A stretch of 64,000 nucleotides of DNA, taken from NCBI GenBank assembly GCA_963706875.1, contig CAVPNW010000016.1, positions 620,001-684,000 on the forward strand. The letters are read 5' to 3'. Source of the stretch: Prado023 sp963706875 (GTDB lineage Bacteria; Actinomycetota; Actinomycetes; S36-B12; CAIYMF01). Position numbers and translations under genes: made by a program. The notes beneath the pieces were generated by a model that saw only the letters and a program-made list of their open reading frames with translations, did no database searches and was not told where the DNA came from. Below, in pieces: positions 1 to 7,051 of this stretch (the first letter of the stretch is position 1; each line of letters opens with the position of its first letter).

Positions 1-1278
1 GAGCAGGGCGCCTGCCTCGGCCAGCGCGGCGATCGCCAGGCCGTTCCACGCCGTCACGACCTTGTCGTCGCGAGCCGGTTGCGCCCGGTTGCGCCGGGCG
101 CCGAGCAGCGCGGCGCGGGCAGACGCCCACCGCTGCGGGTCGTCGGGGTCCGAGCGGAGCTGGAGCACCGACGCCCCCCGCTCGAACGTCCCTGCCTGTG
201 TGACGCCGCACAGGTCCGCGACCCAGGCACCCTCCTCGGGGCCGAGCACCTCACCCAGCTGTCGGCGGGTCCAGACGTAGCAGGCGCCCTCGCGACCCTC
301 GCTGTCCGCGTCCAGGGATGAGGCGAATCCACCCTCGTCCGTGCGCAGGTCGTCCATCAGGAACTGCGCGGTCTGGGTTGCGATCCGCCGGGCCAGCGGG
401 TCGCCGGTCGCGCGCCACCAGTGCAGGTACGAGCGAAGGAGCAGGGCGTTGTCGTAGAGCATCTTCTCGAAGTGCGGCACCACCCACTCGGCATCCACGC
501 TGTAGCGCGCGAAGCCGCCGGCGAGCTGGTCGTACATGCCTCCGCGGGCCATGGCCCGCATCGTCCGCTTGGCCATGGCCAGGGCCCGGTGATCCGGCCG
601 GCCCTCGGCGCGGGTCAGGGCGTCCACCCGCAGCAGGAACTCCAGCACCATCGACGGCGGGAACTTGGGTGCTCCCCCGAACCCGCCGCTGGCAGGGTCG
701 AACTGGGCGGCCAGGACATCCACCGCGGCAATGACCTCGCGCAGGGTCGGCTCCTGGCTCGGCGTTCCGGGGGCGGGAACAGGGCGGGCAAGCACGTCGT
801 GGATCTGCTGGGCCGCCCCGGCCACGCGCGCGCGGTCCTCGCGCCAGGTGCGATCCACGCCGCGCAGCACATCGGTGAACGAGGGCATCCCGCCGTGCGC
901 CACCGGCGGGAAGTAGGTGCCCGCCAGGAACGCCCGCCCGTCGTGGTCGAGGAAGACCGTCATCGGCCACCCACCCCGACCGGTCAGCGCCTGGGTGGCC
1001 TCCATGTACACCGCGTCGATGTCGGGTCGCTCCTCGCGGTCCACCTTGATGCTCACGTAGTGATCGTTCATCAGCGCGGCGGTGCCCTCGTCCTCGAACG
1101 ACTCGTGGGCCATCACGTGGCACCAGTGGCAGGCCGCGTACCCCACGGACAGCAGGACCGGGACGTCACGGGCGCGCGCCTCCGCGAAAGCCTCGTCGCA
1201 CCACGGCCACCAGTCCACCGGGTTGTCGGCGTGCTGGCGCAGGTACGGGGAGAGCGCATCGCGCAGACGGTTGGCCAC
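1..1278 (-). CDS. Thioredoxin-domain protein, YyaL/DUF255 family (C-terminus off the window)
   Basis: This is the N-terminal 426 codons of a protein that continues past the left edge. The translation opens MANRLRDALSPYLRQHADNP and then has the family signature GYAACHWCHVMAHESFED (residues ~42-59), with the CHWC thioredoxin-like motif typical of YyaL/SSP411 proteins. An alpha/alpha-toroid region follows (GGGMYDQLAGGFARYSVD). Full-length members are about 650-700 residues, so roughly the last third is missing. The GTG start at 1278-1276 is chosen because an in-frame stop lies about 42 nt upstream. The family role is uncertain (a redox or nucleoside-diphosphate-sugar-related function has been proposed). 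It is divergent from the gene at 1381. Confidence 0.88.
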   Translation of the reverse strand, partial: MANRLRDALSPYLRQHADNPVDWWPWCDEAFAEARARDVPVLLSVGYAACHWCHVMAHESFEDEGTAALMNDHYVSIKVDREERPDIDAVYMEATQALTGRGGWPMTVFLDHDGRAFLAGTYFPPVAHGGMPSFTDVLRGVDRTWREDRARVAGAAQQIHDVLARPVPAPGTPSQEPTLREVIAAVDVLAAQFDPASGGFGGAPKFPPSMVLEFLLRVDALTRAEGRPDHRALAMAKRTMRAMARGGMYDQLAGGFARYSVDAEWVVPHFEKMLYDNALLLRSYLHWWRATGDPLARRIATQTAQFLMDDLRTDEGGFASSLDADSEGREGACYVWTRRQLGEVLGPEEGAWVADLCGVTQAGTFERGASVLQLRSDPDDPQRWASARAALLGARRNRAQPARDDKVVTAWNGLAIAALAEAGALL

Positions 1279-1380
1279 GAGGCGATTGTCGACCAGTTCG
1301 CGGCTGACCGCCCGTCACGCCGCTGCCGTACACTGGTCCGTGTGGGCTGCCGATCGCCCACACATGAGACGGGGACGTTG

Positions 1381-2635
1381 ATGCGCAGGCGGATCGCAGT
1401 GGTTGCCGCCGTCATGGCGGCCTGCCTGGCCATGCCCGCGAATGCCCGCCGGAGCGGCGCAGACCTCCGCAGCAGTCACGGCCATCGCGACGCCGAACGC
1501 GTCGTCTGCCTCGGTCGTCGCTGCGACGCGCAAGCCCCGGGCCTCCTTGAACGCCACTCTCGCCCAGTCAGCGACCGGCCGCCTCCAGGTCCAGGTGACG
1601 TCGAATGCCAAGAAGGTTCGAGTCGCCTACCGCAGCGCCAAGGGCGCGAAGCGCTCCGTGACGAAGAAGCTCCGGAAGGGACAGGCAACGATCACGCTGC
1701 CCACAGGTGCGAAGTCGATCCGTGTGCGCGCCAAGGCGACTTCACGGTTGGCTGCCAGCCGGTGGGTCGTGGCGGCAGCACCGCCCGTCGTCGTCCCCGT
1801 CGTCGTCCCCGTCTTCGCCCCTCCTGCGCAGCTGGCACCTGAGCCTGCGCCACAACCCGTGGTGACGGCACCGCTCATCCCGACGCCCCCGCCGCCGGCA
1901 CCGATCGGGTACGACGTTTCCTGGCCACAGTGCGGAGCCACGCTGCCGGGCGACGCGGCGTTCGCAGTCGTCGGCGTCAACGGCGGCCTCGCGAACAACA
2001 CCAACCCCTGCCTCGGGCCCCAATTGGCCTGGGCCTCGGGATCGAGTGGGGTGACCAGCCAGCCGCGCGTGGCCCTGTATGTGAACACGGCCAACCCGTC
2101 AGCGTCCGTGGCCTCCTGGTGGCCCACCTCCGACGTCTACCCGGCCGGCTCCCCAGCGATCTCCAACCCGTACGGGACGTGCTCGGGTGGTGACAGCGCC
2201 GCCTGCTCGTACATCTACGGATACGCCAAGGCCTACGACAACGGCCTCCCAGCACGTGGGGTCCCCAACCCTGCGTCCTTCTTCTGGTGGCTCGATGTCG
2301 AGACCGAGAACAGCTGGGGACCGGACAGGGCCGCGAACCGCGCGGTGCTCGAGGGCATGACCCACTACTACCTCGACGTGCTGGGAGCCGCGGGTGTCGG
2401 CATCTACTCGACGGGCTACCAGTGGGGCGTGATCGTGGGCGCAGCCGGCGCCGTCCAGAGTGGCACTGCGATCCCTGGCCCCAGCAACCTCAACGGCCTG
2501 CCGAGCTGGCTGGCAGGTGCCACGACCCTCGAGGGCGCCCAGGCCAACTGCACGCTGCCCCCGTTGACGGGCGGCAAGGTCACGGTGACCCAGTACCTGA
2601 TGAACGGTCTGGACCACAACTACGCCTGCCCGTAG
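1381..2635 (+). CDS. Secreted GH25/DUF1906-like protein, apparent +1 frameshift after the signal peptide
   Basis: The ATG at 1381 encodes a clear signal peptide, MRRRIAVVAAVMAACLAMPA, in one frame. The mature protein continues one frame over from about 1445-1455 to the stop at 2635. The total length is 3n+1, so deleting one C in the run near 1449-1453 restores one reading frame. The mature part has a basic 80-residue N-terminal segment (KKVRVAYRSAKGAKRSVTKK), a Pro/Val-rich linker, and a C-terminal domain starting IGYDVSWPQCG with WWLDVETENSWG. That pattern resembles the TIM-barrel glycoside-hydrolase-like (DUF1906/GH25-like) proteins of actinobacteria. A cell-wall role is likely but the substrate is unknown. 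It could alternatively be a real pseudogene. Confidence 0.72.
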
Positions 2636-2645
2636 GCCCTGCCGC

Positions 2646-3099
2646 TCAGCTCCGGTTCGGCTCGGAGTACGTCGCCTCGAGGGCCTCGAAGAACGCCCCC
2701 GCCAGTCGCTCGAAGCCCTCGGCGTCGATGCGGATCCGATCGCCGTACTCGATGCCCAGCGACGGATCGGGCCGGATCCAGCCTGATCCCCTTCTCCGGG
2801 GTCAGGATCGAGTCGTGGTACTGGATGGAGCTGACCAGAACGCGCACCTCGTTCATGGCGTTGCCGTCCTTGCGCTCCTGCCCGCGGCTCCGGTGCACGA
2901 AGTGGCTGTCGAGGGCGATCACGAGGTTCGCGAAGTACTCCGGCTCGAGCTCGTCCAGAGCCGACCCCACGCCAGCCCGAGCGGTCCTGGGCTCGGCGCG
3001 CACCGCGCTCGTCAGCCCACTGAAGACCGCGACCTGACTGGCGATCCGCGCGCGGGCCTGATCGATGTAGCTCTGCGGGTAGGCACTCACGGACAGCAT
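2646..3099 (-). CDS. Conserved actinobacterial hypothetical protein, apparent +1 frameshift
   Basis: The protein starts MLSVSAYPQSYIDQARARIA and runs to ...EKGIRLDPARSV in one frame. The expected continuation, LGIEYGDRIRIDAEGFERL and on to AFFEALEATYSEPNRS, lies in the next frame and ends at the stop 2646-2648. The join RSV/LGIEYGDRIRID is seamless if one G near 2758-2763 is removed, and the span is 3n+1 nt. I recognise this as a widespread short actinobacterial family of about 140-150 residues with the core ALDSHFVHR...KDGNAMNEVRVL, but no function is known to me. It is convergent with the secreted protein gene, whose stop is only 10 bp away. Confidence 0.65.
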
Positions 3100-3135
3100 G
3101 GCTGCACCCTAGGCCGCCCACCGCCTGCCGTCACC

Positions 3136-3408
3136 TCATTGGAGGTTGTCCCTCAGGTTCTTCCCGGGCTTGAACCTCGGGACCTTGGCGGCCCGGATCT
3201 GAACGGCCTCACCCGTGCGCGGGTTCCGGCCCGTGCGCTCCGGCCGGTCCGAGACGTCGAAGGTGCCGAATCCGGTGATGACGACTGGGTCACCGGCCTT
3301 CAACGACTCGGTGATGGCCTGGAGGGTGGCATCCAGGCTTGCCCGGGCGGTGGCGTGCGAGAGACCCGCACGCTTGGCGATCCCCTCGACAAGTTCGGAC
3401 TTGTTCAT
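3136..3408 (-). CDS. hup: HU-family nucleoid DNA-binding protein
   Basis: A 90-residue protein with the normal HU length and layout: MNKSELVEGIAKRAGLSHAT at the N-terminus, the GFGTFDVSDRPERTGRNPRTGE beta-arm region, and the C-terminal helix PRFKPGKNLRDNLQ. HU binds and bends DNA non-specifically in the nucleoid. Unlike mycobacterial and streptomycete HupB/HupS there is no Lys/Ala-rich tail, so this is the short form. It lies 55 bp downstream of the amidohydrolase on the same strand and probably has its own promoter in that gap. Confidence 0.95.
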   Translation of the reverse strand: MNKSELVEGIAKRAGLSHATARASLDATLQAITESLKAGDPVVITGFGTFDVSDRPERTGRNPRTGEAVQIRAAKVPRFKPGKNLRDNLQ

Positions 3409-3463
3409 GTGCCCTGCCTTCCTCTGATGACATGTGCCGTGATGGGTGTCGTGGGTTCCGGCC

Positions 3464-4846
3464 TCACGCGAAGACGGGTCCGACCGGCGGGTAGGCGGCT
3501 GTCAGCAGGCCGCGAATCTGCGAAAGCGGAGGCGTGGGGTTCGACGCCGATGACTGGTATCCCGTGTCCAGCCGCATGGGCTTGCCCCACGCCGTCAGGT
3601 CCTCGATCGTCGGGCCGGTTGCCGCCCCGGACAGCGCCTGGAACCAATCCGTCCGGGCGTAGGTGATGTCCCCGCCGATGCAGACGAGCTCCACCCACGA
3701 CGGGTCGGCCAGGCAGACGCTCTCGTAGGGGTCCTCATGGTGGCGCTCGAGGACGACCAGATCGGCCACGCGGCCCTCGGCGAGGGATCCGAGGTGCTCG
3801 TCGAGACCGGCCACCCGAGCCGCCACCGAGGTCACCATCGCCACGAGCGCATCGGCGCCGATCGGATGGTCCTGGCGCGCCAGCTCACGACGGGCCACCT
3901 TCATCTCGGCCAGCAGGCTCGTCGATCCCGAGGGCAGCCAGTCGGCTCCAAGCGCGACGGGAACGCCGGCATCCAGCGCCTCCCCCGCCAGGGTCGTCTG
4001 CGCGTAGAGGCGCAGGTTGGACTGCGGCGACCAGATCAGTCGGCATCCGGCATCAGCGACGGTGCGCCAGTCCTCGGCCCCCAGCGCCGTGCCGTGGATG
4101 ATGTTCGTCGCCGCCGTCGCCACCCCCAGGTCGAGGAAGCGCCGGAACTCGTTCGTGCTGCGGTCGTCGCCGCGGACCCCCTCGGACAGGTGCAGGTAGA
4201 ACGCTGTGACCTCCCCCGTCGAGATCTGGCCGAGGACCGTGCGCAGCCGCTCCATGTCGCGCGAGGTCTCCGAGGGCAGGTCGATCATCGAGCGCGCGCG
4301 GTGGGCGCCGAACGCCCAGAGGTCCACGTTGCGCACGAGCGGCTCGGACTTGGCGGTGCTCGCCCGCGAGGCTCCCTGGATCCCGGTGACACCCCCGACA
4401 AGGGCGCGGACCTCCGCGTAGCGGGTCTGCGTCCCGGGCGGCACCTGGTCGATCAGCGCGTTCTGCGGGTCACGCACCAGGGCCCGGTAGACATCCGATC
4501 CCCGCCAGCGGTACCGGTTGGCGTACAGGGTTGGCGGCTCCCATGCGGCGAAGACGTTGAACTCGGGATGGCCGTGCAGGTCGAGCATCCCGGGCATGAT
4601 CACACCGTCGGTCTCGTGGATCGCCACCGATGTGGGCCTCGTCCGGGTGACCTCGTCGATCAGCCCATTGGCCACGGTGACGTACCCGCTGGACCAGGCC
4701 GCATCCGGCGTGATGACAGCACCGTGCAGGGCGAACGGCGCCGGTGGCATGGCCCGCGCACGGGGCGGTGGTGGGCCGACCTCGTCAGTCACACCTTGGG
4801 CGTACTGGGTCTCGAACAGGTCCGCCGCATCGATGTCGGGCGCCAT
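3464..4846 (-). CDS. Amidohydrolase-family protein
   Basis: A 460-residue metal-dependent hydrolase of the amidohydrolase superfamily. After a short N-terminal beta-domain comes the metal motif in GMLDLHGHPEFN (HxH). Further on are NIIHGTALG (metal His), SPQSNLRLYAQTT and the metal Asp region ALGADWLPSGS, as in the cytosine deaminase/chlorohydrolase branch, then the composite C-terminal beta-domain with GSLAEGRVADLVVL. The start ATG 4846-4844 is chosen because AGGAGG precedes it at good spacing; the open frame extends much further upstream but without support. The substrate is unknown. It is divergent from the metallo-beta-lactamase gene at 4967. Confidence 0.85.
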   Translation of the reverse strand: MAPDIDAADLFETQYAQGVTDEVGPPPPRARAMPPAPFALHGAVITPDAAWSSGYVTVANGLIDEVTRTRPTSVAIHETDGVIMPGMLDLHGHPEFNVFAAWEPPTLYANRYRWRGSDVYRALVRDPQNALIDQVPPGTQTRYAEVRALVGGVTGIQGASRASTAKSEPLVRNVDLWAFGAHRARSMIDLPSETSRDMERLRTVLGQISTGEVTAFYLHLSEGVRGDDRSTNEFRRFLDLGVATAATNIIHGTALGAEDWRTVADAGCRLIWSPQSNLRLYAQTTLAGEALDAGVPVALGADWLPSGSTSLLAEMKVARRELARQDHPIGADALVAMVTSVAARVAGLDEHLGSLAEGRVADLVVLERHHEDPYESVCLADPSWVELVCIGGDITYARTDWFQALSGAATGPTIEDLTAWGKPMRLDTGYQSSASNPTPPLSQIRGLLTAAYPPVGPVFA

Positions 4847-4966
4847 GTGCCACCTCCTGGGGTGTGCTGAGCCGATCGTGCCACGCGCACCGCTGCGTGG
4901 CCACCCCCTCGGCGCGTATGGTCGCCCCAGGCAGGCAACCGGCGACCTCGCGACGGGACGCAGACC

Positions 4967-6526
4967 ATGAGACGCATCCAGGTGGACATGTTCGAGGTCC
5001 AGCTCGGCGCCGCGCTGCTGGTGCAGTTCGGCACCGCTCACGGGCCGGTCCGGGTTCTGGCCGACGCAGGCGTGAAGGCCAGCGGCTATCCCGTCGACCA
5101 CGTGCACGGCAAGCTCCAGGAGGCCTTCGACTCGTTCGGGGACCCGCAGCGCCGCCTGGACCTGATCATCGGGACCCACTATGACGAGGACCATCTCGTC
5201 GGCCTGGTCCCGATCATCGAGGACCCGTCCATCTCCATCGGTGAGGCGTGGCTGCCGCCCGTGGCCAACGACACCCAACCAAGGGCCAGGGACCGGGGCA
5301 TGGGTCCACAGGACCTGCTGGTCATGCAGTTCGCCGGCAGCGATGGGCGCCGACGACTGACCGAGTACCTGAACGCCAAGCACGTCCTCTGCCAGCAGAC
5401 CGCCGAGCTGGAACGGTCGGCCGACGTGTTCCGCAACGACCGGCCGCGCACCGTGCGGCCCGACCTGGGGCCGGCAGGGGCTGCACGGGGGGATCGGGAC
5501 GCCCACGAGTGGGCGCGCCTATTCCGGGCCCACGCCCAGGACGCTGCCATCACCCTGGGCCCGGCAGCCGGCGACCTGACTCACGCGGGGACGCTGTACG
5601 AGATGGTGGACATCGACGAGCCACAGCCCGGTCCGCGGTCCGGGCCAGGGTCCCCTGCAGCGCTGGAACGCGAGCTCCCGCCGCGATGGGCGGACGACCC
5701 GGCTCGGGCCGCTGCCGACGCCCTGGACCTCGCGACCATCAGGGAGGCGGCGGCGCGAGATGCGATCAACGCGATCGCCCTGGCCGAGGTTGTGGCTGCC
5801 CTGACCGCCCGGTCGATCCCGATCCGCTGCCCGATCATCAGCGACGCAACGCCCCAGCTGTACCGCTGGAGGGCGTCCGAGAAGCGGTTCGTCAGATCGT
5901 CGGCCAAGGCTGGGAGGACCCCCAGCCTGACCCTGCTCGGCCCCTCGGAGTCCCTGGTCCGCAAGCACTGGGACCGGCTTCCGGTGGGCGACTACCTGGC
6001 CCGGGCCACGCGCGCCCGTATCCCGATCAAGTCCATCACCCCGAGCAACCAGCTGAGCTACGTGGCGCGGCTGAGCTACGACGATCAGGGGATCCTGATC
6101 AGTGGCGACGCCGGATTCGTCGACTTCGCCCCGCCCGGCGGTGACTACTCCCCCGCGCTGCTCGAGGCGCTGCTCCCGCTGAACCTGATCCAGGTGGCCC
6201 ACCACGCCGGGAACAACGCGCACTTCTACCGCGCCCTGCTCAAGGCCGGGTACGCCGACCAGGTGGCCGATTCACTGCTGCTGGTCTCGCACGCCACCCG
6301 CGACAAGCACCGCCCGTCGCAGGAGTTCGCCACGTTCCTGGAACAGGCCCGTCGATCCGCTGGGCGTCCCCTGGTCCTGTTCACGAGCACGCCCTCCGCC
6401 CCGAAGGTCCGCAGCTACCGCGAGGCGATCCACCCGATCGTGGGCGATCGAGCGACCGTCGGCGACGTCCGGATCGTCTTCGACGACGACACCTGGCTGG
6501 TGCAGCGCCACGCGATCAGGGCGTGA
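4967..6526 (+). CDS. ComEC-like metallo-beta-lactamase-fold hydrolase
   Basis: A 519-residue protein with an MBL fold at both ends. The N-terminal metal motif is THYDEDH (H71, D73, D75, H76), the HxDxDH variant seen in ComEC-type MBL domains rather than HxHxDH. The C-terminal half supplies ILISGDAGFVDF (metal Asp) and VAHHAGNN (metal His). A poorly conserved insert of about 200 residues separates them. No signal peptide or membrane segment is seen, so it is probably cytosolic. MBL proteins of this type occur in bacterial conflict operons with CHAT proteases and effector-associated domains. Here it precedes a Trypco1 gene and a CHAT gene on the same strand (gaps of 91 and 74 bp), which fits that role. 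Confidence 0.82.
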   Translation: MRRIQVDMFEVQLGAALLVQFGTAHGPVRVLADAGVKASGYPVDHVHGKLQEAFDSFGDPQRRLDLIIGTHYDEDHLVGLVPIIEDPSISIGEAWLPPVANDTQPRARDRGMGPQDLLVMQFAGSDGRRRLTEYLNAKHVLCQQTAELERSADVFRNDRPRTVRPDLGPAGAARGDRDAHEWARLFRAHAQDAAITLGPAAGDLTHAGTLYEMVDIDEPQPGPRSGPGSPAALERELPPRWADDPARAAADALDLATIREAAARDAINAIALAEVVAALTARSIPIRCPIISDATPQLYRWRASEKRFVRSSAKAGRTPSLTLLGPSESLVRKHWDRLPVGDYLARATRARIPIKSITPSNQLSYVARLSYDDQGILISGDAGFVDFAPPGGDYSPALLEALLPLNLIQVAHHAGNNAHFYRALLKAGYADQVADSLLLVSHATRDKHRPSQEFATFLEQARRSAGRPLVLFTSTPSAPKVRSYREAIHPIVGDRATVGDVRIVFDDDTWLVQRHAIRA

Positions 6527-6617
6527 CCCGCTGGGCCGCCTCAGCCGTCCGGGACCAACGGCTCTGGCCGCAGTGCCTCACGATGAATAGCGTCGAGGCA
6601 GGGTGGAGGTGGGCTTG

Positions 6618-6977
6618 ATGGCGATCGTGGGGTTCCCCCTCGACGGTGGCGGCCAGGTGCTGGTGCGGGTGGACGGCGACACCTCCGACTGGTCTGGCGT
6701 CGTGACCCGTGGTGGCGGCATGGAGGAACGGCTGCAGGAGGCACAGTGCACCTTCGAGGCTGCATTGGATCCCATCCGGACAGTCGCCCAGGGTGTCCTC
6801 GACCGGCTATCAGCCTTGGAGCGCGCCCCCGACGAGGTCCGCGTGGAGTTCGGCCTCGAACTCTCGGCGAAGGCGGGGGCGATCGTGTCCGCAAGCGGCT
6901 CTGCCGCCCTGAACGTCGCGCTGACGTGGCGCAACGCGCCTGCTGGGAACGCGGCGGTTGAGGCCACTGGTCCCTAG
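6618..6977 (+). CDS. Trypco1 (CU044_2847-family) effector-associated protein
   Basis: A 119-residue protein. I start it at ATG 6618 because GGAGG lies 8 nt upstream; a GTG at 6603 is the alternative. The N-terminal half is a beta-rich segment (IVGFPLDGGGQVLVRVDGD). The C-terminal half carries the family core: a helix ALDPIRTVAQGVLDRLSAL followed by DEVRVEFGLELSAKAGAIV. These match the trypsin-co-occurring domain 1 (Trypco1) that accompanies proteases in bacterial conflict systems. Here the neighbour is a CHAT protease, not a trypsin. It is probably a small adaptor linking a sensor to the protease; that role is inferred. Confidence 0.82.
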   Translation: MAIVGFPLDGGGQVLVRVDGDTSDWSGVVTRGGGMEERLQEAQCTFEAALDPIRTVAQGVLDRLSALERAPDEVRVEFGLELSAKAGAIVSASGSAALNVALTWRNAPAGNAAVEATGP

Positions 6978-7051
6978 CCGCACGCCATTGGGTGGTCGAT
7001 ACTGGGGCTGAGGGAGTGCGATCTCCTCACACACAGGTGTGGGTGGTGCCG

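Noticed and set aside
421..1842. Long plus-strand open frame over the YyaL-like gene
   Set aside because: It is antisense to a well-conserved protein and only its last part contains the real signal peptide; high-GC shadow.
4944..4967. Several GAC triplets before the MBL gene
   Set aside because: Spacings of 8, 5 and 6 bp show no 11-bp period.
3464..5506. Amidohydrolase extended to a 680-residue protein
   Set aside because: The extension overlaps the MBL gene and lacks support; AGGAGG precedes the ATG at 4846.
6523..6555. GTGAC and GGGAC near the Trypco1 gene as further regulator sites
   Set aside because: They are 28 bp apart, not in 11-bp phase, so they do not match the two arrays.
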